Below, in pieces: positions 25,429 through 33,851 of a stretch of DNA of 64,000 nucleotides (its first letter is position 1; each line of letters begins with the position of its first letter). The DNA is from Anaerolineales bacterium (lineage in GTDB: Bacteria; Chloroflexota; Anaerolineae; Anaerolineales; Villigracilaceae), in the NCBI GenBank assembly GCA_015075725.1, contig JABTTV010000001.1, forward strand, positions 372,001-436,000, given 5' to 3'. The position numbers and the translations under genes are program-made. The notes under the pieces are model-generated. The model did not search any database. It was not told the DNA's origin and saw only the letters and a program-made list of their open reading frames with translations.

Positions 25429-26271
25429 TTATAAGGTCAGCAATACGATGGCGATCAGCGCGCAAAATACGCCGACCCATTGATTCCGGCTGAGCCGTTC
25501 CTTCAGGAAGATCCATGCGAGGATGACCGTTGCGCCGGGAAAGAGGGAACTAAGTACAGAAGCCACATCCAGCCGCCCGGCTTGCCCTGCCAGGATAAAG
25601 AAGAAATTGCCGCCAAGATCGAGAATGCCGTTCAAAGAGATGATGGGCAATGAGGAAGGTTCGATCTTCCATGATGAGCGGGTGACCGATAAATATGTGA
25701 CGATCAGCGCCATACCGCCGGTGCGCGAGAAGACCATATGCCAGACCGCACCGCCATCGCGTGCCGCCTGGTGCATGAGGACAAAGTAAAAGCCAAATCC
25801 AATGCCTGCAAGCAGAGGCAGTTTCAAGTCGGAGAGATGCGAGAGGATGTCTTTCACGCCACCTTCGCTTTGTGAGACCATCCATACCGCAAAAAGGGCA
25901 AAGCCAAATCCGATCAAAGTGGGGATACCCGGAATGCCTTCAGTGAAGATGCCCACCAGCACCGGTAGGACCGCTGCCAGCAAAGCGGATACAGGCGCGG
26001 CGACGCTCATCAACCCCAGGGTCATCGAGTGATATAACAGCATCAAACCGATCGTGCCGAGTGCCCCTGCAAGGAGCGCAAAGATTTGCGCCCGCCGATC
26101 CGGGAGCGGTTCGTTCACAAATGCCAATACGAGAAATAAAAAGACAACACCGATCACTTCTGCGTAGAAGACCGAACGGTATGCCCCAACCTTGCGCGCT
26201 GCAAGCCCGCCCGTAAAATCACCCGCGCCCCAACTGAGCGCGGATGCAAGACCCAATAGAATCGATAACAT
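25429..26271 (-). CDS. EamA/DMT-superfamily transporter
   Basis: The protein has 280 residues with ten membrane segments in two repeats, each ending in the EamA pattern. The first repeat has SALSWGAGDFTGGLAARKVGAYRSVFYAE; the second ends ASVLSSLFPGATVILAWIFLKERLSRNQWVGV (positions about 25440-25560). Members export metabolites or drugs; the substrate is unknown. TATAAT lies 8 bases before the ATG, with TTGGAC 16 bases further upstream, and there is no ribosome site. Confidence 0.88.
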   Translation of the reverse strand: MLSILLGLASALSWGAGDFTGGLAARKVGAYRSVFYAEVIGVVFLFLVLAFVNEPLPDRRAQIFALLAGALGTIGLMLLYHSMTLGLMSVAAPVSALLAAVLPVLVGIFTEGIPGIPTLIGFGFALFAVWMVSQSEGGVKDILSHLSDLKLPLLAGIGFGFYFVLMHQAARDGGAVWHMVFSRTGGMALIVTYLSVTRSSWKIEPSSLPIISLNGILDLGGNFFFILAGQAGRLDVASVLSSLFPGATVILAWIFLKERLSRNQWVGVFCALIAIVLLTL

Positions 26272-26307
26272 AGTGCGCGATTATACCGTGCCAGTACTTT
26301 TGTCCAA

Positions 26308-26410
26308 TTGAAGGTCAAGCGCTCCTCATGTAGAATTTTTATATCTTATTGGTATTTTATCGGTAGGAGAGAGTTGACGAGGTCGCCTTCAGAGGGCGAC
26401 CTCGTCGTTT
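26308..26410 (+). ncRNA. Candidate short RNA: promoter followed directly by a terminator
   Basis: TTGAAG (26308-26313), a 17-base spacer and TAGAAT (26331-26336) would start a transcript near 26343. A perfect 12-bp hairpin (26376-26387 with 26395-26406) followed by gttttaatt would end it near 26410. The product would be about 65-70 bases with no plausible ORF. Whether it is made is unknown. Confidence 0.45.
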
Positions 26411-26443
26411 TAATTCTCTAACACTTCTCTTATTTTCCTCCCC

Positions 26444-26487
26444 TTGACCAAAACTTAACTCAGGCATAAAGTTAAGCCCGCTTAACT
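26444..26487 (+). promoter_or_regulatory. Promoter and palindromic operator of the marR-exporter operon
   Basis: TTGACC (26444-26449), a 17-base spacer and TAAAGT (26467-26472) form the promoter. A perfect palindrome agttaag-cccg-cttaact (26470-26487) overlaps the -10. Further cttaact copies lie at 26453-26459 and 26497-26503. The layout is typical of MarR autoregulation. Confidence 0.75.
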
Positions 26488-26504
26488 AAAAAGAAGGCTT
26501 AACT

Positions 26505-26954
26505 ATGACCTCTACCCTCCAAATAAAACACTCCCTGCGCGAATGGATGGACGTTTTCATGCACCGCTCCATGCGCGGCTGGATGACCTTCGCAAAGTCC
26601 ACCGGGCTTTCGATGCCGCAGTTCAGCATCCTGATGCAGCTGCATCATCGCGGGCCATGCGGCATGTCTGAGATCAGCGAACGGTTCGACATCACCGCCG
26701 CAGCAGCGAGTCAACTCACGGACAAACTCGTACAGGGCGGTTACATCGAACGCGCTGAAGATCCCAATGACCGCCGCGCCAAGTCCATTCAACTGACGCC
26801 AAAAGGCAAAGAGTTGGTGGAAGCCGGTATGACCGAGCGTTATCGCTGGATGGATGAACTCGTCTCCAAGCTTTCAGCGGAGGATAAACCCAAAGTGGTT
26901 GAGGCGCTCAAAGTCCTGACTGAGGCGGCACGTCAACTCGACGAAACTGCATAA
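26505..26954 (+). CDS. MarR-family transcriptional regulator
   Basis: The protein has 149 residues. The winged-helix core reads QFSILMQLHHRGPCGMSEIS, ITAAAASQLTDKLVQGGYIERAEDPNDRRAKSI (positions about 26690-26790) and LTPKGKELVEAG. The DRR wing motif is intact. It probably represses its own promoter and the ABC exporter genes that follow 84 bases downstream, with release by a toxic ligand. An aagaagg ribosome site lies before the ATG. Confidence 0.93.
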   Translation: MTSTLQIKHSLREWMDVFMHRSMRGWMTFAKSTGLSMPQFSILMQLHHRGPCGMSEISERFDITAAAASQLTDKLVQGGYIERAEDPNDRRAKSIQLTPKGKELVEAGMTERYRWMDELVSKLSAEDKPKVVEALKVLTEAARQLDETA

Positions 26955-27038
26955 AGTCTCTCCCCCTTCTACAAAATCCCTCCATAATCTTTTGTTACAC
27001 ATATCGTGCCATTTCGATATTAAGGAGCTTTACTTCGT

Positions 27039-29282
27039 ATGATGAAATTAATGAAGTTCGTAAAACCCTATCGATGGATGCTGCTGCTTTCCATCACGTT
27101 GATCTTCGCACAGGCAAACCTCGACCTCGCCCTGCCTGATTATCTTTCGCGCATCGTCAACACCGGCATTCAACAAGGCGGCGTGCAAGATTCCCTGCCC
27201 GAAGCCATCCGCGCCAGTGAGATGGATAAGGTCGTCATCTTTTTGAGCGCGGAAGATAAAGAGGACATTCTCGCCTCTTACTCGCTCGTCACTGATTCTT
27301 CTCCCGATTACGAGTCCTACCTTGAGAAGTATCCCACTCTCGCGGATGAACCCATTTATGTAATGAACGACATCGCGCAGAGTGAAGTGGATCGTCTCAA
27401 CCCAATCATGGCAAAAGCCCTGCTGACGGTTTCCGGCATCGAGCAAGCCTTGACAGACCCCGCAGCAGCCGCCCAAATGAGCGGAGCCTTCGGCGGCTTC
27501 GACCCAAGCCAACTGCCCCCCGGCATGGACGTGTTCGATGTGTTGGCAAAATTACCCGCTGCACAACTTTCACAGATCACCGATTCAGTCGATGAAAAAT
27601 TCTCCGCGCTGGGCGAACCGATGATCGTGCAGGCGGGTGTGAACGTCGTCCGCAATGAATACGAAGCGCTCGGCATGGATACCGAAAAACTCCAGAGCAA
27701 TTACATCCTCACCTCTGGTGCGTGGATGCTGGGTTTGACCCTTCTCTCCGGCATTGCGACCATCATCGTTGGCTATCTTTCTGCGAAAATCGCCGCAGGC
27801 ATGGCGCGTGATATTCGCCGTGATGTTTTTCAGCATGTAGAAAGTTTCTCCAGCACCGAGTTCGACAAGTTCTCGACCGCATCACTCATCACCCGCACCA
27901 CCAACGACGTGACCCAGATCCAAATGGTCAGCATGATGATGATCCGCATGATGTTCTACGCGCCGCTGATGGGCGTGGGCGGCATCATCAAGGTCATCTC
28001 CAATGACTCACCGCTGGCGTGGATCATCGGCGTGGCGGTTCTGATGCTGGTGAGTTTGATCGCCATCGTCTTCTCGCTCTCGCTGCCCAAGTTCAAGATC
28101 ATCCAATCGCTGACCGACCGCATCAACCTCGTGGCGCGCGAAAACCTGACCGGTATGATGGTCGTCCGCGCCTTTACGATGGAAGGCTTTGAAGAGAAAC
28201 GCTTCGATGTAGCCAACAAAGATCTGACCGCCGTCAGCCTGTTCATCAACCGCGTGATGGTGGTGATGATGCCGCTGATGATGCTCATCATGAACGTGAT
28301 GCTGCTGGGCGTGATCTGGTTCGGCGCGAACGAAGTTGCCGCCTCGAACATGCAAGTCGGGGACATGATGGCATTCATGCAGTACGCCATGCAGATCGTG
28401 ATGGCGTTCCTGATGCTCTCGATGATGTTCATCATGATTCCGCGTGCCTCGGTCTCCGCAGACCGCATCCACGAGGTGTTGAGCACTGTGCCGCACATCC
28501 ACGACCCGAAGGAAGCCAGGAAATTCGCCGAACCCTTCAAGGGCGAGATCGAATTCCGCAATGTCTCCTTCCGCTACCCGGGCGGTGACATTGACGCGGT
28601 GCAAAACATCAGCTTTGTAGCCAAGCCTGGGCAGACCACCGCATTTATCGGGTCGACCGGAGCCGGAAAGTCCACCATCGTCAATCTCATTCCGCGCTTC
28701 TACGAAGTTTCAGATGGCTCGATCTTCATCGACGGCATCGACATCCGCGATGTGACCCAGCACGACTTGCGCGAAAAGATCGGCTACGTGCCGCAAAAGT
28801 CCGCGCTGTTCTCGGGCACCATTGAAAGCAATATGTTGTACGCTGACAAGAATGCCACAAAAGACATGCTCGACTCGGCAATTGAAATTGCCCAAGCCAA
28901 AGAATTCGTGAACGAGAAACCCGAAGGCATGGCAACCGAAATTGCCCAAGGCGGCACCAACGTCTCTGGCGGGCAGAAGCAGCGCCTTTCGATCGCGCGT
29001 GCCATCGTCAAGAAGCCGCCGATCTACATCCTCGACGACAGCTTCTCGGCACTCGACTTCAAAACCGACTCGGCTCTGCGCCGCGCTTTCAAAGAAAAAT
29101 CAAAAGACAGCACGCTGTTGATCGTCACCCAGCGCGTCTCGACCATCAAGAATGCCGAACAGATCATCGTGCTGGATGATGGCAAGATCGTCGGCAAAGG
29201 AACGCATAACGAGCTTATGGAAACCTGTGAAACCTATAAAGAAATCGCCTTGTCACAGTTGAACATGGAGGAATTAGCATGA
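27039..29282 (+). CDS. ABC exporter half, degenerate-site subunit with a large external loop
   Basis: The protein has 747 residues. After TM1 (about 10-30) there is an insert of about 190 residues before TM2 (about 230), probably outside the membrane. The rest is a type IV exporter membrane domain and an ATPase domain. Walker A is IGSTGAGKST and the signature is VSGGQKQR. The Walker B end is ILDDS, with Asp in place of catalytic Glu, and the switch His is replaced in VTQRVST. These changes mark the degenerate-site partner of a heterodimer. It overlaps the next exporter gene by four bases (ATGA). Confidence 0.93.
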   Translation: MMKLMKFVKPYRWMLLLSITLIFAQANLDLALPDYLSRIVNTGIQQGGVQDSLPEAIRASEMDKVVIFLSAEDKEDILASYSLVTDSSPDYESYLEKYPTLADEPIYVMNDIAQSEVDRLNPIMAKALLTVSGIEQALTDPAAAAQMSGAFGGFDPSQLPPGMDVFDVLAKLPAAQLSQITDSVDEKFSALGEPMIVQAGVNVVRNEYEALGMDTEKLQSNYILTSGAWMLGLTLLSGIATIIVGYLSAKIAAGMARDIRRDVFQHVESFSSTEFDKFSTASLITRTTNDVTQIQMVSMMMIRMMFYAPLMGVGGIIKVISNDSPLAWIIGVAVLMLVSLIAIVFSLSLPKFKIIQSLTDRINLVARENLTGMMVVRAFTMEGFEEKRFDVANKDLTAVSLFINRVMVVMMPLMMLIMNVMLLGVIWFGANEVAASNMQVGDMMAFMQYAMQIVMAFLMLSMMFIMIPRASVSADRIHEVLSTVPHIHDPKEARKFAEPFKGEIEFRNVSFRYPGGDIDAVQNISFVAKPGQTTAFIGSTGAGKSTIVNLIPRFYEVSDGSIFIDGIDIRDVTQHDLREKIGYVPQKSALFSGTIESNMLYADKNATKDMLDSAIEIAQAKEFVNEKPEGMATEIAQGGTNVSGGQKQRLSIARAIVKKPPIYILDDSFSALDFKTDSALRRAFKEKSKDSTLLIVTQRVSTIKNAEQIIVLDDGKIVGKGTHNELMETCETYKEIALSQLNMEELA

Positions 29283-31153
29283 TGCAGCGTCCTGGTCAAC
29301 AACAGCAAGGTCCACGCATGGGCGGTCCGATGGGCGGACACATGATGGGTGGTCCCGTCGCCAAAGCCCGCGACTTCAAAGGCACGATGAAGAAACTCAT
29401 CGAGTATCTAGGTGCCTATCGCGGTCTGATCATCGTCGTCTTCATCTTCGCCGTCTTCTCCACCGCCGCCAGCATTGCCGGTCCGAAAATTCTCGGCAAT
29501 GCCACGACGAAACTTTTTGAAGGCGTGATGGCGGAACTGAACGGTACGGGCGAGATCGACTTCGCCTACATCGGACGCATCGCTCTCATAACGTTGGGCT
29601 TGTATCTCGTCTCCGCGCTTTTTGCCTATATCCAAGGCTGGATCATGGCAAACGTCTCGACGGATATCGCCTACCGTTTCCGCCGCGACCTCTCCGAGAA
29701 AATGAACCGCATGCCACTGCGCTATTTCGACGGCACGACTCACGGCGAAGTGCTCTCGCGCATCACCAACGATGTCGATACGCTCAACCAGACCCTCAGC
29801 CAAAGCCTGACCCAGATCATCACCTCGCTGGTGACGGTGGTCGGTGTGCTGATCATGATGCTCTCCATCAGCTGGCAGATGACGCTGGTGGCGCTGGTAG
29901 TCATTCCGCTTTCGATGGTGACCGTGATGCTGATCGTGCGACAGTCACAGAAGTTCTTCAAACAGCAGCAGGAATATCTCGGTCACGTCAACGGGCATGT
30001 GGAAGAGATGTACGGCGGTCACATCGTGATGAAAGCCTTCAATGGCGAAGCCGAAAGCATCTCCAAGTTCGACCAGTCGAATAACACGCTCTACGACTCG
30101 GCGTGGAAGTCTCAATTCCTCTCCGGCTTGATGATGCCGATCATGATGTTCATCGGCAACCTTGGTTATGTGGCAGTTGCCATCCTCGGCGGGTATCTCG
30201 CCATCCGCAATGCCATCACCGTCGGCGACATTCAAGCCTTCATTCAATACATGCGCTCGTTCACCCAGCCCATCACACAGCTGGCGAACATCTCGAACGT
30301 GCTCCAGCAAACTGCCGCCGCCGCGGAGCGTGTCTTTGAATTCCTCGATGAAAAAGAAGAAGTGGAAGATACCACCTCCCCCATCAAGCTCGACAGCGTG
30401 AACGGACATGTGGAATTCAAGGATGTCCACTTCGGCTACGATCTGGCGAAGCCGGTCATCAACAACTTCTCAGCGGAGGCAGAGCCCGGGCACAAGATCG
30501 CAATCGTCGGTCCGACCGGAGCCGGAAAGACCACCATGGTCAAACTGCTGATGCGCTTCTATGATATCGACAGCGGCAAAATCATGATCGACGGGCACGA
30601 CATCCGCGACTTTACGCGCAAAGACCTGCGCAAGATGTTCGGCATGGTGCTGCAAGATACCTGGCTTTATAACGGCACGATTATGGAAAACATCCGCTAT
30701 GGGCGACCCGACGCAACCGATGATGAAGTGATCGCCGCCGCGCAGATGGCGCATGTGGATCATTTCGTCCACACGTTGCCAGATGGCTACAACATGGTCT
30801 TGAACGAAGAGACCTCGAACATCTCACAGGGACAGATGCAGTTGCTGACCATCGCGCGCGCCTTCCTCGCCGACCCGAAGATTCTGATTCTTGATGAAGC
30901 GACAAGTTCGGTCGATACCCGCACCGAAGTGCTCATCCAACGCGCGATGACCAACCTGATGAAGAACCGCACCTCATTCGTCATCGCGCACCGTCTCTCC
31001 ACCATCCGTGATGCGGACTTGATCCTCGTGATGAATCATGGCGACATCGTGGAGCAAGGCACCCACAAGGAATTGCTGGCGAAATATGGTTTCTATTACG
31101 AGTTGTATATGAGTCAGTTCAAGAAAATGGAAGACGAAACGATAATTGCATAA
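29279..31153 (+). CDS. ABC exporter half, catalytic subunit
   Basis: The protein has 624 residues. A Gly/Met/Gln-rich N-terminus (about 1-35) precedes six membrane segments and the ATPase domain. Walker A is VGPTGAGKTT. The Walker B end ILDEATSSVD keeps the catalytic Glu, and the switch IAHRLST keeps His. The signature is non-standard, ISQGQMQ. Combined with the partner, this gives one complete and one degenerate ATP site, as in LmrCD or TM287/288. Likely an efflux pump for drugs or lipids under the MarR regulator. Confidence 0.95.
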   Translation: MMQRPGQQQQGPRMGGPMGGHMMGGPVAKARDFKGTMKKLIEYLGAYRGLIIVVFIFAVFSTAASIAGPKILGNATTKLFEGVMAELNGTGEIDFAYIGRIALITLGLYLVSALFAYIQGWIMANVSTDIAYRFRRDLSEKMNRMPLRYFDGTTHGEVLSRITNDVDTLNQTLSQSLTQIITSLVTVVGVLIMMLSISWQMTLVALVVIPLSMVTVMLIVRQSQKFFKQQQEYLGHVNGHVEEMYGGHIVMKAFNGEAESISKFDQSNNTLYDSAWKSQFLSGLMMPIMMFIGNLGYVAVAILGGYLAIRNAITVGDIQAFIQYMRSFTQPITQLANISNVLQQTAAAAERVFEFLDEKEEVEDTTSPIKLDSVNGHVEFKDVHFGYDLAKPVINNFSAEAEPGHKIAIVGPTGAGKTTMVKLLMRFYDIDSGKIMIDGHDIRDFTRKDLRKMFGMVLQDTWLYNGTIMENIRYGRPDATDDEVIAAAQMAHVDHFVHTLPDGYNMVLNEETSNISQGQMQLLTIARAFLADPKILILDEATSSVDTRTEVLIQRAMTNLMKNRTSFVIAHRLSTIRDADLILVMNHGDIVEQGTHKELLAKYGFYYELYMSQFKKMEDETIIA

Positions 31154-31245
31154 CGGACGATGGACAATAGACGATGGATGATAGACGTGACCCTAGGGTC
31201 AATGATCTGTCGTCCATCGTCTCGCAAGTGGTAAACTCACAACCT

Positions 31246-32580
31246 ATGACCGAAACAACTCAGACACTCCCCGAAGATAAACTCGATTTCAAACGCATCC
31301 TGCCCATCCTCGTCATCGTCTTTGTAGACTTGATGGGACTTTCCATCATCATTCCATTGTTGCCGCTCTACGCCGCCCGCTTCGGCGCGGATCCGCTCAC
31401 GGTCGGTGTTCTGCAAGCCTCTTATCCGCTGATGCAGTTCGTCGGCGCGCCGATCCTTGGTCGTCTTTCTGACCGTTTCGGACGCAAGCCGGTACTCATC
31501 GCCAGCCAGATAGGCACCCTAAGCGGATTCATCCTGCTCGGATTTGCGAACACGCTCTTCCTTCTTTTTATCTCGCGCATCATAGATGGTCTCTCCGGCG
31601 CGAACATCGCCACCGCCCAAGCCGCCATCGCAGACAGCACCAATGAAAAGACCCGCACACAGGGGCTGGGTCTGATCGGCGCGGCATTCGGCGTGGGCTT
31701 CGTGCTCGGGCCTGTTCTCGCTTTCATCGTCCTTGCGGCAACGGGTCAGAACTACCAAGCCGTGGCGTGGACTGCAGCCTTGTTTTCGTTCATCTCCATT
31801 ATGTTGACCACATTTTGGTTCAAGGAAACCATTCAAAATGCCGCCGACCCTGTCGCTTCGCGCAAGCGCCGTCCGTTCTCGTTTGAGGCGCTTCGCAAAG
31901 CCGTCAGCAACCCGGCGATCCTTTTGCTGGTGGTCATCATGTTCTTTTATCAGGTGGCATTTGGCGGGTACGAACAACTCTTCTCTTTATTCACCCTTGT
32001 CCGCCTCGGCATGGATGCGCGCGATACATCCGGTCTGTTCATGCTGGCAGGAATAATGATCATTGTGGTGCAGGCTGGGTTGGTGGGACGATGGTCGAAA
32101 AAATACGGCGATCGCTGGCTGGCATTGATGGGCATTGGCACACTCGCCATCGGCTTGATCGGAACGGGTCTGACTCCCGCTGTGCCTGTGCCTTGGTATG
32201 AAAAAGCCCGCGTACTCGAAAGCATGGCAGGCGAAGGCGAATTCCGCGTATCGATGCAGGATATTAATATCGAACTGCCGGATGAATCGGCGAACGGCTG
32301 GCTGGGCATTGGCTGGCTCGTGATGGCGAGTATTCCGGCTGCCATCGGCGGCGGGACGCTTCATCCAGCGATCAACAGTCTGGTCTCAAAAGCATCTGAT
32401 AAATCAGAGGTGGGCGGCAATTTGGGTCTTTCGGCGGCGGCTTACAGCGCAGCAAATGCGATTGCGCCCTTATTCTATGGCTCGCTCTTCCAATGGCTCG
32501 GCGCGCCGATTCCGTTTTTGGCGGGCGGGGTAATTTTGTTGGCGTTGTTTTTATTTGCACCAAGGGTGATCAAGCATTAA
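31246..32580 (+). CDS. MFS drug-type efflux transporter
   Basis: The protein has 444 residues with about 12 membrane segments. The motif-A loop GRLSDRFGRKPVLIASQ follows TM2, and PVLAFIVLAATG resembles the antiporter motif region. A start at 31246 is preferred because the sequence upstream is repetitive (agacgatgga copies) and not protein-like. An extended -10 (TGGTAAACT) ends 8 bases before this ATG. It follows the ABC exporter genes on the same strand. About 55 residues between TM8 and TM9 form an unusual soluble insert (AVPVPWYEKARVLESMAGEG). Confidence 0.88.
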   Translation: MTETTQTLPEDKLDFKRILPILVIVFVDLMGLSIIIPLLPLYAARFGADPLTVGVLQASYPLMQFVGAPILGRLSDRFGRKPVLIASQIGTLSGFILLGFANTLFLLFISRIIDGLSGANIATAQAAIADSTNEKTRTQGLGLIGAAFGVGFVLGPVLAFIVLAATGQNYQAVAWTAALFSFISIMLTTFWFKETIQNAADPVASRKRRPFSFEALRKAVSNPAILLLVVIMFFYQVAFGGYEQLFSLFTLVRLGMDARDTSGLFMLAGIMIIVVQAGLVGRWSKKYGDRWLALMGIGTLAIGLIGTGLTPAVPVPWYEKARVLESMAGEGEFRVSMQDINIELPDESANGWLGIGWLVMASIPAAIGGGTLHPAINSLVSKASDKSEVGGNLGLSAAAYSAANAIAPLFYGSLFQWLGAPIPFLAGGVILLALFLFAPRVIKH

Positions 32581-32589
32581 TTGCAGCCC

Positions 32590-33123
32590 ATGAAGATCCT
32601 TGCAGAAATTCACCGATCGGATGGCGTCGATGTTCATGGCAGCACCATCCATCGCACCGCGGTACGCGCTGTCATCATCCGCGGGCATGAATTGCTCATG
32701 GTCTATTCATCCAAGGTCGGCGATTATAAATTTCCCGGAGGCGGGGTAAATGCGGGTGAGTCTCATGAACATGCACTTGCTCGCGAGCTGCTGGAGGAAT
32801 GTGGCGCAACCCTCATTGGCGTGGATGGCGAATTGGGGGCAATCATCGAATACGACCATGCCAAAGAGGCTGACTTCGATGTTTTCAAGATGGCTTCCTC
32901 ATATTATTTTTGCCAGGTTGGGGATGGGTTTGTCAGGCAGACGCTGGATGAGTATGAACACGATCTCGGCTTCCAAGCGGTCTGGATCGATATAAAAGAC
33001 GCAATTGATGCCAACAAGTCATTACTTTCTCATAATACCCTCCCTGCATGGTTGAAGCGCGAGATTTTTGTACTGGAATATATCAGACAGACAATCATTT
33101 GTGAGAATGACACTCGACCGTGA
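32590..33123 (+). CDS. NUDIX hydrolase
   Basis: The protein has 177 residues. The Nudix box is complete: GGGVNAGESHEHALARELLEECG, positions about 32740-32805, with the REL.EE metal-binding core. The substrate cannot be predicted. The ATG at 32590 is chosen over a TTG three codons earlier. It is convergent with the HAD gene, with 7 bases between the stops. Confidence 0.9.
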   Translation: MKILAEIHRSDGVDVHGSTIHRTAVRAVIIRGHELLMVYSSKVGDYKFPGGGVNAGESHEHALARELLEECGATLIGVDGELGAIIEYDHAKEADFDVFKMASSYYFCQVGDGFVRQTLDEYEHDLGFQAVWIDIKDAIDANKSLLSHNTLPAWLKREIFVLEYIRQTIICENDTRP

Positions 33124-33130
33124 CAATGGT

Positions 33131-33808
33131 CTACGGTCGACCGTCCGCAGTCAAAATTTCCAGCAATTTCGTCGTATCTTCCACGATCTCATCCGCTCCA
33201 AATCGCCTTAGCTCAGCTTCTTCGCCAAAACCGCAAAGCACGCCCAGGGTTTGTGCCCCTGCAGATTTCCCCGCGCGTATGTCGACGGTGGTATCGCCGA
33301 TCATCAAACAATTTTCAGGCGGTACATTCATCTTTTGAGCCGCCAGAAGGACCGGGTCGGGGTATGGTTTGGTGTATTTGGCGGAAAGCCCGGTAACGAT
33401 GGCATCGAAATATCTGACGAGATCGAATTTCTCGAGGAAACGCATCGTCCCCATTTCATCGCGCGCACTAACGATGGCCATTGGGTAACGTCCATGGAGT
33501 TGTTTGAGCATTTCGTCCACGCCGGGGACGAGAAGGAATTTTCTCGAAGAAAGCCTCCGGTGGCGCGAAAGCCAGTTTATGAAAGCGACCATCTCATCGT
33601 CGAGATGAAGCGAATCTGCCAATCCCAGCAGGGCATTGCCGGGGGATTCGATCCACATGACAAAGCGGCGCGCAGCATGGGCCGGGTCCTTGAAGAGGAG
33701 CCGGGGAAAGAATTTCGACACTTTTTGAGCGTAAAGGTCATCTGTATTACTGAGTGTCCCGTCCACATCGAAGCACAAGGCTTTTATCTCTGGTACCTTA
33801 AGGGGCAT
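33131..33808 (-). CDS. HAD-superfamily phosphatase (phosphoglycolate-phosphatase-like)
   Basis: The protein has 225 residues. HAD motif I is CFDVDGTLSNTD, motif II is AIVSARDE, the Lys region is KYTKPYPDP, and motif IV is CLMIGDTTVDIRAGKSAGA. A helical cap domain (about 20-85) marks subfamily I. Likely substrates are small phosphate esters such as 2-phosphoglycolate. An extended -10 (TGGTACAAT) ends 6 bases before the ATG and no Shine-Dalgarno is seen. It is divergent from the GAF-PAS kinase gene. Confidence 0.9.
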   Translation of the reverse strand: MPLKVPEIKALCFDVDGTLSNTDDLYAQKVSKFFPRLLFKDPAHAARRFVMWIESPGNALLGLADSLHLDDEMVAFINWLSRHRRLSSRKFLLVPGVDEMLKQLHGRYPMAIVSARDEMGTMRFLEKFDLVRYFDAIVTGLSAKYTKPYPDPVLLAAQKMNVPPENCLMIGDTTVDIRAGKSAGAQTLGVLCGFGEEAELRRFGADEIVEDTTKLLEILTADGRP

Positions 33809-33851
33809 GGATTAATTGTACCAAACGGACTATACTTGACATGGGTATAAC

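Noticed and set aside
32581..32589. TTG start for the NUDIX gene
   Set aside because: It directly follows the MFS stop; the ATG three codons later is more plausible.
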